From assembly GCA_022710975.1 (NCBI GenBank), contig JAKLGA010000002.1, positions 248,001 through 312,000 on the forward strand: a stretch of 64,000 nt of DNA, written 5' to 3'. Under the pieces are notes generated by a model. That model ran no database searches and had not been told where the DNA came from. It worked only from the letters and a program-made list of their open reading frames with translations. Both the position numbers and the translations under genes were made by a program. This DNA is from Myxococcota bacterium. GTDB lineage: Bacteria; Myxococcota; B64-G9. Positions 37,311 through 46,399 of this stretch are shown in pieces (the stretch's first letter is position 1; each line of letters opens with the position of its first letter).

Positions 37311-38759
37311 GTGACGAGCCCGAACCGAGAGTTACCCTGCGCGTTCGGCAAGTACCTGCTGATGCGGCGCATCGGCCGCGGGGGGATGGCGGAGATCTTC
37401 CGCGCCCTGCAGCTCGGTGGCCAGGGCGTGACCCGCCAGGTGGCCATCAAGCGCATGCTGGCCAACCTCGGCCAGGATCCCCACTTCGTGGACATGTTCA
37501 TCAACGAGGCCAAGCTGGCCTCGCTGCTCGACCACGCCAACATCGTGCGCATCTACGAGTTCGGCAGCGTGGACGATCGCCTGTACCACTGCCAGGAGTA
37601 CGTGCACGGCGTCACGGTCATGGACCTCATCCGCGCGTGCCTCGAGCGGCGCGCGCCCATGCCGGTCGAGTTGGCCTGCCTGATCTTCACCGAGGCGCTG
37701 TACGGGCTGGACCGGGCCCACCGCCAGGCCGACCGGGCCGGGCAGCCGCTGGCGCTGGTCCACCGCGATCTCACCCCCTCGAACCTCCTGGTCGGCTTCG
37801 AGGGCGAGGTCAAGGTGGCCGACTTCGGCATCGCCAAGGCGGCCGCCTTCTCGGTGCACACCCAGTCCGGGTACATCAAGGGCAAGTTCCGCTACATGTC
37901 GCCCGAGCAGGCCTTCGGCGCCGAGCTGGACCAGCGCTCGGACATCTTCAGCCTGGCGATCTGCTTCTGCGAGCTGTTGACGCTCCGGCCCATGTTCCAC
38001 GCGGACGGCGATCTGGCCACGCTGCTCAAGGTGCGCTCGGCCGACTTCACCCGGCCCCGCGAGCTGAACCCGGCCATCCCGCCCGCCCTGGAGGCCAGCC
38101 TGCTGCGCGCCCTGTCCAGGGAGCGCGAGCAGCGCTACCCGTCCGCGGCCGACTGGCTCGAGGAGCTCGAGCACGTGGTCTTCGAGTGCGGGCTGAAGCG
38201 CTTCCGCTCGGACCTCAAGGCGGCCATGCAGACCTGGTTCGGCGAGCTCATCGCGGCCCGCGAGCTCGAGCTGGCCGAGGAGTCCCGCCAGGCGGAGGCC
38301 ATGCTGGCGGCGGGGCACGGCCCGTCCCCGGACGAGGCGGACGGGCCGGAGGAGCACGGGGTGCGCACCCTGCTCATGGATGCGCCCGACCTGAGCGCCC
38401 TCCGGCCGCAGCCCCAGGAGGCGTCCCCGGGCAGCGAGGGGCCCACGCGCTCCTTGCGCCCGCCGCGCGCTCGCCCGGAGCGCCCCGCGGCGGCCGAGGA
38501 GCCCGTCACCGCGCCCAGGCGGCCCGCGCCCGCCGAGCCCCCGGCCGACGACTCGCGCCCGACGCTGCGCGACCTGCCGGTGGTGTCCGCGCAACCCGAC
38601 GGCCAGGCCAGGCCGACCCTGCACGACCTGCCGGCCGTGGCGCCGCCCGCCAGCGAGCCGGAGCCCAGCTCCACGCAGGCCCGGGAGCTCGCCAAGCGGC
38701 GCACCCTCCAGGTGCCCAGCCTGTCCCCCCCCGCCAAGGAGCCCGGGCGGGGCACCTAG
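37311..38759 (+). CDS. Eukaryote-like Ser/Thr protein kinase
   Basis: A 482-residue cytosolic kinase. Kinase domain about 10-280: glycine loop RIGRGGMAEIFRA, catalytic lysine in VAIKRML, HRDLTPSN catalytic loop, DFGIAK and SPEQ. A proline/alanine-rich C-terminal tail (about 340-482) has two related units PTLRDLPVV and PTLHDLPAV and ends in a basic stretch, and no transmembrane helix is present. Myxococcota have many such Pkn kinases in developmental signalling. The start is a GTG at 37311; the ribosome site is weak and an upstream GTG at 37263 cannot be excluded. Convergent with the M48-TerB gene. Confidence 0.85.
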   Translation: MTSPNRELPCAFGKYLLMRRIGRGGMAEIFRALQLGGQGVTRQVAIKRMLANLGQDPHFVDMFINEAKLASLLDHANIVRIYEFGSVDDRLYHCQEYVHGVTVMDLIRACLERRAPMPVELACLIFTEALYGLDRAHRQADRAGQPLALVHRDLTPSNLLVGFEGEVKVADFGIAKAAAFSVHTQSGYIKGKFRYMSPEQAFGAELDQRSDIFSLAICFCELLTLRPMFHADGDLATLLKVRSADFTRPRELNPAIPPALEASLLRALSREREQRYPSAADWLEELEHVVFECGLKRFRSDLKAAMQTWFGELIAARELELAEESRQAEAMLAAGHGPSPDEADGPEEHGVRTLLMDAPDLSALRPQPQEASPGSEGPTRSLRPPRARPERPAAAEEPVTAPRRPAPAEPPADDSRPTLRDLPVVSAQPDGQARPTLHDLPAVAPPASEPEPSSTQARELAKRRTLQVPSLSPPAKEPGRGT

Positions 38760-38781
38760 CGCCGCCGACTCCGCGGCGCGT

Positions 38782-40035
38782 CTAGTCCATGGGCGCTTCG
38801 GCGCCGGCCAGGGTCTGGTCGATGACCGTGGTGGGGATCTGCAGGCCGGCGGCCACCTTGACCATCTCGGCCATCTCCACCTCCTCCACGTGGCCGTCCG
38901 CGCCGGCGATGATGGTCAGGTGCTGGAGCAACCGCACGCGCTCGGCGAATGGCACGTCGCGCACGGCCTCCTGGAGCTGCTCGCCCAGCTTCCGCCGGAT
39001 GTTCTCCAGATCGATGCGCGAGGTGTCCTCGGACACCATCTCGCCCAGCAGGGCGCGCAGCGCGTTCACCTCGGACTCCTCGATCTTGCCGTTGGCGGCC
39101 GAGACCAGGATGCCCGAGTTGTAGAGCAGGTTCCGCATCAGCTCCGAGCGGACCGACTTCTCCTCCAGGTAGCTCGGCTCCATGAGCATGAGGTCGCGCT
39201 GCAGGATGGCGTCCAGGTCCGCGTCGTCGATGCCGGTCTCGGGCCGGCCGAGGGAGCGCTGGAAGAGCTTCGACTTGGAGAAGGCCAGCAGCGCGCGCAC
39301 CCGCACCGGGTTGTAGGGGTGGGTGCAGAAGGAGTCCAGGGTGTCGTCGTCGTCGCGCGGTTCGCTGCGCGCCTCGGGCGCCGCGGCCAGCGACTCGACC
39401 TGCTTGGCGAAGGCCTCGAGATCCGACTTGACCCGCGGCGCGGCCAGGCCGCTGGCCAGCTTGAAGAAGGAGTGGGCCGCCGCCTCCGGGTCGCGGGTCG
39501 AGAGCAGCCCGATGCGGTCCGCGCTCAGCTCGGCCGCCCGGCACCACACGTACAGCTCCAGGGCCACCGGCCGGGACACCATGGTGCCGGCCAGATCGCG
39601 GATGATGGCCGTGTTGGGCATGGGGATGCCGAAGTGGTCGTAGGCCGCGTGGCCCAGCTCGTGCCCCAGCACGAACTGCAGCTCGTTCGGCGCGAAGGAC
39701 TCCAGCAGGTGCGAGGAGATGGCGATCACCACGTGGTCCGAGGGGTCCTTCATGCAGAAGGCGTTGAAGAACGGCTCGGGCCGCACGAACACCTCCACCG
39801 GGTGCGTGTAGCCCATGGTCTCGCGGCAGGCCGCCAGCGCGTCGGCCACGTCCGGGGCCATGCTGCGGGTCAGGCGCAGCGCGCCCGAGAGCAGCCGCCG
39901 CCGGGCGCCGAATCCGAAGCCGGCGAAGGTCTCCCGCAGGCGGGCGATGGCCCGCTGCACGCCGCGGTCATCCGACAGCTTGGCGCGCAGCGAGGCGTCC
40001 TGGGTGGTCTGGATGGTCTTGAGATCGACGGGCAT
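38782..40035 (-). CDS. M48-like zinc metallopeptidase with C-terminal TerB-like domain
   Basis: A 417-residue protein without signal or transmembrane segment. The zinc motif HELGHAAYDH (HExxH, about 123-132) and the downstream AELSADRIG (about 167-175, ExxxD ligand) fit the M48 peptidase fold. The last 110 residues (LLYNSGILVSAANGKIEESE... and LTIIAGADGHVEEVE) match TerB-type helical repeats with their acidic metal-binding positions. The next upstream gene on the same strand is a stand-alone TerB, so the two may form a proteolysis/stress module. Family function known, substrates not. Confidence 0.8.
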   Translation of the reverse strand: MPVDLKTIQTTQDASLRAKLSDDRGVQRAIARLRETFAGFGFGARRRLLSGALRLTRSMAPDVADALAACRETMGYTHPVEVFVRPEPFFNAFCMKDPSDHVVIAISSHLLESFAPNELQFVLGHELGHAAYDHFGIPMPNTAIIRDLAGTMVSRPVALELYVWCRAAELSADRIGLLSTRDPEAAAHSFFKLASGLAAPRVKSDLEAFAKQVESLAAAPEARSEPRDDDDTLDSFCTHPYNPVRVRALLAFSKSKLFQRSLGRPETGIDDADLDAILQRDLMLMEPSYLEEKSVRSELMRNLLYNSGILVSAANGKIEESEVNALRALLGEMVSEDTSRIDLENIRRKLGEQLQEAVRDVPFAERVRLLQHLTIIAGADGHVEEVEMAEMVKVAAGLQIPTTVIDQTLAGAEAPMD

Positions 40036-40128
40036 GCGCGCCCTCCGGGGAAGAGCGCCCGGGCGCGCCGCGGCGGGGTCCGCCTGCCGCGGCGGCCCGG
40101 ACGGAGAGTGACGTCGGAGAAGGACGCC

Positions 40129-40566
40129 TTACTTGGCGTACTTCAGGCTCAGGATCTCGAGCGCCTTCTGGGCCAGGCCGTCGTCGATGTTGAGCAGGCG
40201 CTGGAAGGTCTCGAGCATCTTGTCCTCGGTCTCGTCCACGTCGCCCGAGGACATGGCCAGGTCGGCGGCCAGGATGAACAGCTTCTTGCGCACCACTTCG
40301 TTCTTGATCTCGCTCAGCGCCTTGATCGACTCCTGCAGGTTGCCGAAGCGAGCCACCACCTTGTTCGCGTCGGCCAGCACGTCGTCGAAGCACTTGTCGG
40401 CGAACTCGGGGATGGTGAACCAGTAGGCCTTCAGCATGTCCCATTCCTCGTCGCCGATGCTGCCATCGGCGCCGGCCATCAGCATCAGGCCGTGGAGGAG
40501 GAGGACGTCGTCGGAGGCCTTCTTCTGCGGGGTGACGCCGGCGGTGAGCTTGGACAGCAGACCCAT
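40129..40566 (-). CDS. TerB-family protein
   Basis: A 145-residue soluble helical protein. HGLMLMAGADGSIGDEEWDML and ILAADLAMSSGDVDETEDKMLETF are the two TerB-like helical hairpins with acidic metal-binding positions. TerB proteins occur in tellurite-resistance and stress (membrane-repair) gene sets, though their molecular role is uncertain. ATG 40566 has AGGAGAGGG upstream. Its neighbour (38782) carries the same domain fused to a peptidase. A possible -10 TATCAT lies at 40641-40646. Confidence 0.85.
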   Translation of the reverse strand: MGLLSKLTAGVTPQKKASDDVLLLHGLMLMAGADGSIGDEEWDMLKAYWFTIPEFADKCFDDVLADANKVVARFGNLQESIKALSEIKNEVVRKKLFILAADLAMSSGDVDETEDKMLETFQRLLNIDDGLAQKALEILSLKYAK

Positions 40567-40631
40567 GGTACCCTCTCCTTTCACGCTTTTGCGGTCGGCA
40601 GTGGGGAGTCGGCCACCTGGCCCCTCCCGTG

Positions 40632-40663
40632 TTCGCAGGGATGATACACGAACGGTTTGCGAA
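40632..40663 (-). promoter_or_regulatory. Possible promoter of the TerB gene with flanking inverted repeat
   Basis: A minus-strand TATCAT (40641-40646, 5 of 6 to TATAAT) lies about 75 bp before the TerB start. TTCGCA (40632-40637) and TGCGAA (40658-40663) flank it as an inverted repeat. The -35 is not clear. Confidence 0.3.
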
Positions 40664-40684
40664 GGGAAGCCCGAAAATGAGGGC

Positions 40685-43600
40685 TCAGCGGGAACGCCGG
40701 CGCCAGCCGTAGAGCAGGCCCGCGAGCAGCGCCAGGAGCGCGGCCGGACCGGGGCTGCCCTGGGTGCCGCAGCCACAGCCCGAGCCCTCGCCCGGGTCGG
40801 AGCCGCCGTCGGCCCCGTCGGACCCGTCGGAGGCGTCGGACCCGTCGGACGCGTCGGACGCGTCGGACCCGTCGGACGCGTCGGACCCGTCGGACGCGTC
40901 GGACCCGTCGGAGCCGTCGGTCCCGCCGTCCGGGCCGCCGCCGCCGGGCACGCAGTAGCCCTGCTCGCAGCGGCTCCCGTCCGGACAGGTGATCGGCTCG
41001 CACGGGTCGCCCAGGCACTGGCCGTCCACGCACAGCGTGCCCTGAGGGCAGTAGACGCCCTGGCAGGGATCGCTGGCGCACTCGCCGTTCACGCACACCC
41101 GCCCGCCCGGGCAGCTCACCCCGGCGCACAGGCTGTCCACGCACAGGCCCTGCTCGCAGACCTGGCCGGGCCCGCAGCCCTGGCAGGCCAGCGGCTGGCA
41201 GGCGCCGTCGCGGCAGTACTCGCCGTCCCCGCAGTCCGCCAGCAGGCACGGGTCGGCCTGGCAGGTGCCCTGCACGCACAGCTCGCCCTCCGGGCAGGCG
41301 GCCGCCGGGTCGTAGCAGTCCACGGGCACGCACAGGCCCATGCGGCAGATCTCGCCGGCCTGGCACTGCACGGCGTCGAGCACGCAGCGGTCCACGCAGT
41401 TGCCGTCCTGGCACTCCTCCCCGGCCGGGCAGCGCACCCCGCAGCAGCGATCGCTGACGCAGTAGTCGTTGACGCACACCTGGTTGCCGGCCGGGCACTC
41501 GCCCGCGGCGCACAGGTCGGAGCACTGCCCGCACAGGCACACCTCGAAGCCCTCGCACAGGCTGCCCTCGTCCACCACGCCGTCGCAGTCGTTGTCCAGC
41601 CCGTCGCAGCGCTCGGGCTCCGGGTCCACCGTGCCGGCGCACACGCCCCAGCTACCGTAGGCGCTGCAGAGCTGGCGACCGGGCCGGCACTCGCCCTGGT
41701 CCGAGCCGCACTCGCGTTGCTCGCCCGGGGTGCACTCGCCGCAGTCCGGATCCTGGCCGTCGATCAGCCCGTCGCAGTCGTCGTCGATGCCGTTGTCGCA
41801 GATCTCGGGCACCGCGTCCTCGTCGATCTGCCCGTCGCAGTCGTTGTCCCGGCCGTCGCACACCTCGGGCACCGGATCGGTCGCGCCCGCGCACGGACCC
41901 CAGGCGCCGGTCGGATCGCAGGTGCGCACGCCCTCCTCGCAGTCGCCCTCGCTCACCCCGCACGCCTCGCGGTCGCCCGGGGTGCAGGCCGTGCCGCAGT
42001 CCGGGTCGTAGGCGTCGACGAGCCCGTCGCAGTCGTTGTCCACGCTGTCGTCGCAGATCTCGGGCTCCGCGTTCTCGTCGGTCAGCGCGTCGCAGTCGTC
42101 GTCCAGGCCGTTGCACACCTCGGTGCTCCGCTCGACCTCGCCCAGGCACAGCAGCCCGCCGTCCACGCAGAACCACAGGCCGGGCTCGCACACGCCCTCC
42201 TCGAGGTAGCAGGGCGGCACCTCGCCCACGGTGCACACGCCGCAGGGCAGCCCCAGATCCGGATCGCTCTCGTCCACCGCGCCGTCGCAGTCGTCGTCCT
42301 GGCTGTTGCAGATCTCGGTGCCGGCGGCCGGCGGGTTCGCGTTGCAGATGGCCTGCAGGTGGTTGGGCGCGCACACGTACACGCCCTCCACGTGGCACAC
42401 GCCCAGGCCGGCCTCGCAGGGGTCTCCCAGCAGGGCGTAGTCCTCGTCGGTCTCCCCGTCGCAGTCGTTGTCCAGCCCGTCGCACAGCTCCGGGGTCGGG
42501 TTGGGCACGCTGCAGGCGCCCCACACGCCGGCCTGGCAGACCTGCTGCCCGATCCCGCACTGGGTGACGCACTCGCGGGTGAGACCCTCGTCGATGCCGT
42601 TGACGCAGTTGTTGTCGCGGTTGTCGCACACCTCCGCCTGCGGCCCGATCTCGCCCACGCACTGCATCTGGACGCCCACGCACTGCATGGTGCCGCGGGA
42701 GCACTCGCCCACGTCGCTCGCGCCGCAGACCTCCCCGAGATCCGGATCGCTCTCGTCCACGGCCCCGTCGCAGTCGTCGTCGTGGCCGTTGCACACCTCG
42801 GTCTGGTTGGGGTGCACCTGGGGGTCCCCGTCGTCGCAGTCCACGCAGTTGTTGTAGCCGTCCCCGTCCGCGTCCGGGAAGCCCTCGTCCACCTGGCCGT
42901 CGCAGTCGTTGTCGAAGCCGTCGCACACCTCGGGGCTCACCTGCACCTCGGCGTCGCACACCAGGCCGTCGTGGGTCGGGTTGCACACCCACACGCCCGG
43001 GAAGGTGCACTGGCCCTGCTGCACGGAGCAGAGGGTGTTCTTCAGCGGCCAGGGCTCGTCGACCAGGCCGTCGCAGTCGTTGTCGCGGTTGTCGCAGCTC
43101 TCCACCAGGGCGTCCGCGATGATCTCCTGCATGACGGCCTGGAGCTGCCCGACGTCGGCCTGGTAGTAGTAGGGCGCCACGCCGTCGTTGCCCCGGTCGG
43201 TGCCGCCGGCCTGGGCGATGTTGTTGAGCGAGGCCGCGTCCACCCCGGTGCCGAAGCCGATCACGTAGGTCCGCACCCCGCCGGCCAGCAGGGTGGCGGC
43301 CTGCCCCACGGCCTCGCCGGGCAGGGCCGCGCAGTACTCCTCGCCGTCGGTGATCAGCATGATGAAGTTGCGGCGGCTCACGTCCTTGAGCGGCCGGTAC
43401 TGGTTGAGGTTCATGAGCGTGGCCGCGATGGGGGTGCCGCCGACGGCCGAGGTGCCGTTGACCGTGGTGACGATGCTGGCCTCGTTGCCGCCCACGTCCA
43501 CGTTGACCACGCCCCGCGCGCACGAGCTATTGGAGGGGTAGAGGGTGAGCCCGAAGCGGAACTGGGCGCTGTAGTTGTTGACCACGTACTCCACGGCGTC

Positions 43601-43759
43601 CTGGGCCTGGGTCCACTTGGTGCCGTCCATGGAGCCCGACTTGTCCAGCGTGATCATCATGTTGGGCTCTTCGCACGGCTGCGCGGTGGCCCCGCCGCTC
43701 CAGCCGGAGATGGCCAGCGCGACCAGCGGACCGACCCAGGCGAGTGTCTTCTTGCTCAT
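40685..43759 (-). CDS. VWA domain surface protein with DNDCDG metal-binding repeats and MYXO-CTERM-like tail
   Basis: A 1024-residue secreted protein (signal 1-26, ending ATAQP). A VWA domain follows (about 30-210) with MIDAS DKSGSM and LITDGEEYC. Then about 11 MopE-type units (for example DGFDNDCDGQVDEG) spaced by Cys-rich loops, followed by short C-x-x-G-x-x-C units. A Ser/Asp/Gly-rich stretch (about 955-990) precedes the C-terminus, where GCGCGTQG, a hydrophobic helix and WRRRSR match the Myxococcota GlyCys-TM-Arg surface sorting signal (MYXO-CTERM-like). A stalk-like, metal-bound adhesin on the cell surface is the likely role. Start ATG 43759 behind AGGAGA; followed upstream by a similar repeat protein. 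Confidence 0.85.
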   Translation of the reverse strand: MSKKTLAWVGPLVALAISGWSGGATAQPCEEPNMMITLDKSGSMDGTKWTQAQDAVEYVVNNYSAQFRFGLTLYPSNSSCARGVVNVDVGGNEASIVTTVNGTSAVGGTPIAATLMNLNQYRPLKDVSRRNFIMLITDGEEYCAALPGEAVGQAATLLAGGVRTYVIGFGTGVDAASLNNIAQAGGTDRGNDGVAPYYYQADVGQLQAVMQEIIADALVESCDNRDNDCDGLVDEPWPLKNTLCSVQQGQCTFPGVWVCNPTHDGLVCDAEVQVSPEVCDGFDNDCDGQVDEGFPDADGDGYNNCVDCDDGDPQVHPNQTEVCNGHDDDCDGAVDESDPDLGEVCGASDVGECSRGTMQCVGVQMQCVGEIGPQAEVCDNRDNNCVNGIDEGLTRECVTQCGIGQQVCQAGVWGACSVPNPTPELCDGLDNDCDGETDEDYALLGDPCEAGLGVCHVEGVYVCAPNHLQAICNANPPAAGTEICNSQDDDCDGAVDESDPDLGLPCGVCTVGEVPPCYLEEGVCEPGLWFCVDGGLLCLGEVERSTEVCNGLDDDCDALTDENAEPEICDDSVDNDCDGLVDAYDPDCGTACTPGDREACGVSEGDCEEGVRTCDPTGAWGPCAGATDPVPEVCDGRDNDCDGQIDEDAVPEICDNGIDDDCDGLIDGQDPDCGECTPGEQRECGSDQGECRPGRQLCSAYGSWGVCAGTVDPEPERCDGLDNDCDGVVDEGSLCEGFEVCLCGQCSDLCAAGECPAGNQVCVNDYCVSDRCCGVRCPAGEECQDGNCVDRCVLDAVQCQAGEICRMGLCVPVDCYDPAAACPEGELCVQGTCQADPCLLADCGDGEYCRDGACQPLACQGCGPGQVCEQGLCVDSLCAGVSCPGGRVCVNGECASDPCQGVYCPQGTLCVDGQCLGDPCEPITCPDGSRCEQGYCVPGGGGPDGGTDGSDGSDASDGSDASDGSDASDASDGSDASDGSDGADGGSDPGEGSGCGCGTQGSPGPAALLALLAGLLYGWRRRSR
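40801..40930. repeat. Tandem 6/9-bp repeats encoding Ser-Asp-Gly linker
   Basis: GTCGGA-based units (GTCGGACCC / GTCGGACGC) repeat in tandem near the 3' end of the VWA gene, encoding an SDGSDASD-type linker before the sorting tail. Units are multiples of three, so length changes would stay in frame. Confidence 0.85.
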
Positions 43760-43779
43760 GGCTCTCGTCTCCTGCCCCT

Positions 43780-46209
43780 CTAGCAGCCCGGATCGTTGCC
43801 GTCGGTCAGGCCATCGCAGTCGTTGTCCACCAGGTCGGTGCAATTGCGGTGGTAGTTGTAGTCGTAGTCCTCGATCATCGGGGTGCCGGCCACGGCGTTG
43901 CAGCGGATGCCGCCCACGTCGTTGCAGATGTTGTAGCCCAGGCCCGTGCAGCCACCCGTGCCCACGGTGCAGTTGGCGCCCTTGCCGGCCACGTCCTCGT
44001 CGGTCGAGCCGTCGCAGTCGTTGTCGTAGTCGTCGCAGTAGGCGTCGTTGGCCGCGGGCTGGGGCGCGGAGCAGGTGCCCGGCGCGCCGTTCACGCAGAA
44101 CCTGTAGCCGGAGCCGCAGGCGGTGGTGCAGGCCTGGCTCCAGCCCTCGTCGATCTGGCCGTCGCAGTCGTCGTCCGTCGAGTTGCACTGCTCGGCGCCG
44201 CCGTTGACGATCGCGGCGTCGCACACCGTGCCGCTGCCGTCCCCCGCGCACACCCAGGTGCCGGTGCGGTAGCAGGCGCCCACGCCCGCGGAGCAGGCCA
44301 GGCCCTTGTTGGAGAAGTTCTCGTCCACGAACCCGTCGCAGTCGTTGTCCAGCCCGTCGCACAGCTCGAGCTGGGGCTGGATCACGCTGGCGTCGCAGGC
44401 GATGTCGCCGGAGGGCAGGCAGGCCAGCTGGCCGGTGCTGAAGCACAGGCCCTGGCCGATCTCGCAGGCGCCGCCGGTGCCGGCCACGTCGTCGTCGACG
44501 AGCCCGTCGCAGTCGTTGTCCAGCCCGTCGCACTCCTCCGCCCCGCCCGCGCCCGGCGTGGCGCTGCAGCGGGTGGCGAGGAAGTCCGCGGTGCACACCA
44601 CGATGCCCATGCGCATGCACACCCCGTCCCCCACCTGGCAGGCCTGGCCCAGATCGGGGAACAGCTCGTCGACGTTCCCGTCGCAGCTGTCGTCCTGCCC
44701 GTTGCACAGCTCCGCGCCGCCCTGGGGCGGGTTGGCGTCGCACACCGTGGTGCTGCCGTCCGCGGAGCAGACGTGGTGGCCGTTCCGCCGGCACTGGCCC
44801 AGGCCCGCGCTGCAGACCGCGCCGAGCAGGGGGAAGTTCTCGTCCACGAACCCGTCGCAGTCGTTGTCCTCGGCGTCGCAGCGCTCCACCTCGGGCAACC
44901 CCGGCTGCACATTGCAGGCCACCCCGCCGGCCTGCCCGCACACGTTCACGCCCTCCCGCAGGCACAGGCCCTGGCCGACCGTGCAGGGCGTGCCGGTGCC
45001 GGGGAAGTCCTCGTCGGTCGCGTCGTCGCAGTCGTCGTCCAGCCCGTTGCACCGCTCCGCGCTGCCCGTGCCCGGCGTGGCGCTGCAGCGCAGGCCGGTC
45101 CGATCCTCGAGGCAGATCCACACACCGGGCCGCTGGCACACGCCCGCGCCCGCCTGGCAGGGCTGGCGGAGATCCGGGAAGTCCTCGTCGGCCGCCCCGT
45201 CGCAGTCGTTGTCGCGCCCGTCGCACAGCTCGTCGACCGGGGCCACCTCGTTCACGCAGCCGCCCCACTCGCCCTCCGCGCATGTCCGCGTGCCCTGCCG
45301 GCACTCGCCGGTGTCCGTGCCGCAGGCCTCGAACTGCCCCTCCAGGCAGGCGCAACCCTCGTCGGTGATGCGATCGCAGTCGTTGTCCAGCCCGTCGCAG
45401 CGTTCGTCCTCGGGCCCGCGCGCGCCCTCGCACTCGCGCCAGGCGCCGTTCACGCAGTTCTGGATGCCGGCCTGGCAGATGCCCACGTTGAGCCCGCAGG
45501 GCCGGCTCTCCGCGGTGCACGGGCAGCCGTCGTCGAGCGCGCCGTCGCAGTCGTTGTCCAGCTCGTCGTCGCACACCTCGTCCAGCGGCGGGGTGCCTCC
45601 CACGCAGGCGCTCCACACGCCCTGGCCGCCCTGATCCTGGCAGGACTGCACCCCCGGGGTGCACTCGCCCAGGTTCGAGCCGCAGGCGCGCGAGGCGCCC
45701 AGCTCGCAGGTGCAGCCCTCGTCCACCGCGCCGTTGCAGTCGTTGTCCAGCCCGTCCTCGCAGTTCTCGGCGGCGTCCGGCCCGCGGCCACCCTCGCAGG
45801 CGCTCCATTCCCCCTGGTCGCAGGCCTGGCTGCCCTGCTCGCAGATCCCCACGTCACTGCCGCAGGCCTGCGTGTCGCCGCTCGCGCACGGACAGCCCTC
45901 GTCCGCCTGCCCGTCGCAGTTGCTGTCCCGGCCGTCGCAGACCTCCTCGGCGCCGGGGTGGATGTCGGGGCGGTTGTCGTTGCAGTCGTCGTACCCCTCG
46001 CGCTTGTCGCAGTAGCCGTCCCGATCGAGGTCCGTGCAGGGCGGCCGCTCCTGGCAGTGGCCATCGACGCAGAAGAAACCCGGCTGACAGTCCGCCTGGC
46101 TCGTGCACACGAGACTGCCATCGGGCACGCCCACCACGTCGTCCCCGCAGCCGGCGAGGACCACGCACAGACCGAGGCACAGGAGCGGGAGGATGAATGA
46201 CTTGCGCAT
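43780..46209 (-). CDS. Lipoprotein with MopE-type DNDCDG metal-binding repeats
   Basis: An 809-residue lipoprotein (signal 1-20, lipobox LAGC). A short Cys module (TSQADCQPGFFCVDGHC) is followed by about 13 MopE-type units of D-x-x-D-N-D-C-D-G-x-x-D-E, each separated by a Cys-rich loop of about 45 residues. This family binds copper or other metals in methanotrophs (MopE/CorA) and is common in Myxococcota surface proteins. It precedes the VWA gene by 20 bp and probably forms an operon with it. Start ATG 46209 is preceded by GAGAGGTGG. A strong promoter lies upstream at 46260-46288. Confidence 0.85.
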   Translation of the reverse strand: MRKSFILPLLCLGLCVVLAGCGDDVVGVPDGSLVCTSQADCQPGFFCVDGHCQERPPCTDLDRDGYCDKREGYDDCNDNRPDIHPGAEEVCDGRDSNCDGQADEGCPCASGDTQACGSDVGICEQGSQACDQGEWSACEGGRGPDAAENCEDGLDNDCNGAVDEGCTCELGASRACGSNLGECTPGVQSCQDQGGQGVWSACVGGTPPLDEVCDDELDNDCDGALDDGCPCTAESRPCGLNVGICQAGIQNCVNGAWRECEGARGPEDERCDGLDNDCDRITDEGCACLEGQFEACGTDTGECRQGTRTCAEGEWGGCVNEVAPVDELCDGRDNDCDGAADEDFPDLRQPCQAGAGVCQRPGVWICLEDRTGLRCSATPGTGSAERCNGLDDDCDDATDEDFPGTGTPCTVGQGLCLREGVNVCGQAGGVACNVQPGLPEVERCDAEDNDCDGFVDENFPLLGAVCSAGLGQCRRNGHHVCSADGSTTVCDANPPQGGAELCNGQDDSCDGNVDELFPDLGQACQVGDGVCMRMGIVVCTADFLATRCSATPGAGGAEECDGLDNDCDGLVDDDVAGTGGACEIGQGLCFSTGQLACLPSGDIACDASVIQPQLELCDGLDNDCDGFVDENFSNKGLACSAGVGACYRTGTWVCAGDGSGTVCDAAIVNGGAEQCNSTDDDCDGQIDEGWSQACTTACGSGYRFCVNGAPGTCSAPQPAANDAYCDDYDNDCDGSTDEDVAGKGANCTVGTGGCTGLGYNICNDVGGIRCNAVAGTPMIEDYDYNYHRNCTDLVDNDCDGLTDGNDPGC

Positions 46210-46259
46210 GGCCACCTCTCGACGCCCGCGGGATTACCAGCGGCTGTTTCGAACGCAAG

Positions 46260-46288
46260 AATTTACCCTGAAGCAGCTGAAAAATCAA
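46260..46288 (-). promoter_or_regulatory. Promoter of the DNDCDG-repeat operon
   Basis: On the minus strand TTGATT (46283-46288) and TAAATT (46260-46265) with an exact 17-bp spacer, 50 bp before the start of the MopE-repeat lipoprotein. This is one of the most AT-rich spots in the window and the best sigma70-type promoter seen. Confidence 0.55.
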
Positions 46289-46339
46289 GGGTGGACCGAG
46301 AGTTGAAACCGATGCCGGCGCCCGCCAGGAAGAAAAGTT

Positions 46340-46379
46340 GACCCCCGCGGAGTACGCATATATCCTACATGTAGGATGA
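46340..46379 (+). promoter_or_regulatory. Promoter with 16-bp palindrome upstream of PilZ gene
   Basis: TTGACC (46340-46345), 17 bp, then TATCCT (46363-46368). A perfect palindrome ATCCTACATGTAGGAT (46364-46379) overlaps the -10, so a dimeric repressor could block transcription. The PilZ ATG is 20 bp further on. Confidence 0.55.
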
Positions 46380-46399
46380 AAGGCCACAAGGAGGGTGCC

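Noticed and set aside
40685-45808. 1707-residue open frame joining the VWA and lipoprotein genes
   Set aside because: Its N-terminal 680 residues are an out-of-frame, Arg-rich shadow; the true VWA gene begins with a signal peptide at 43759.
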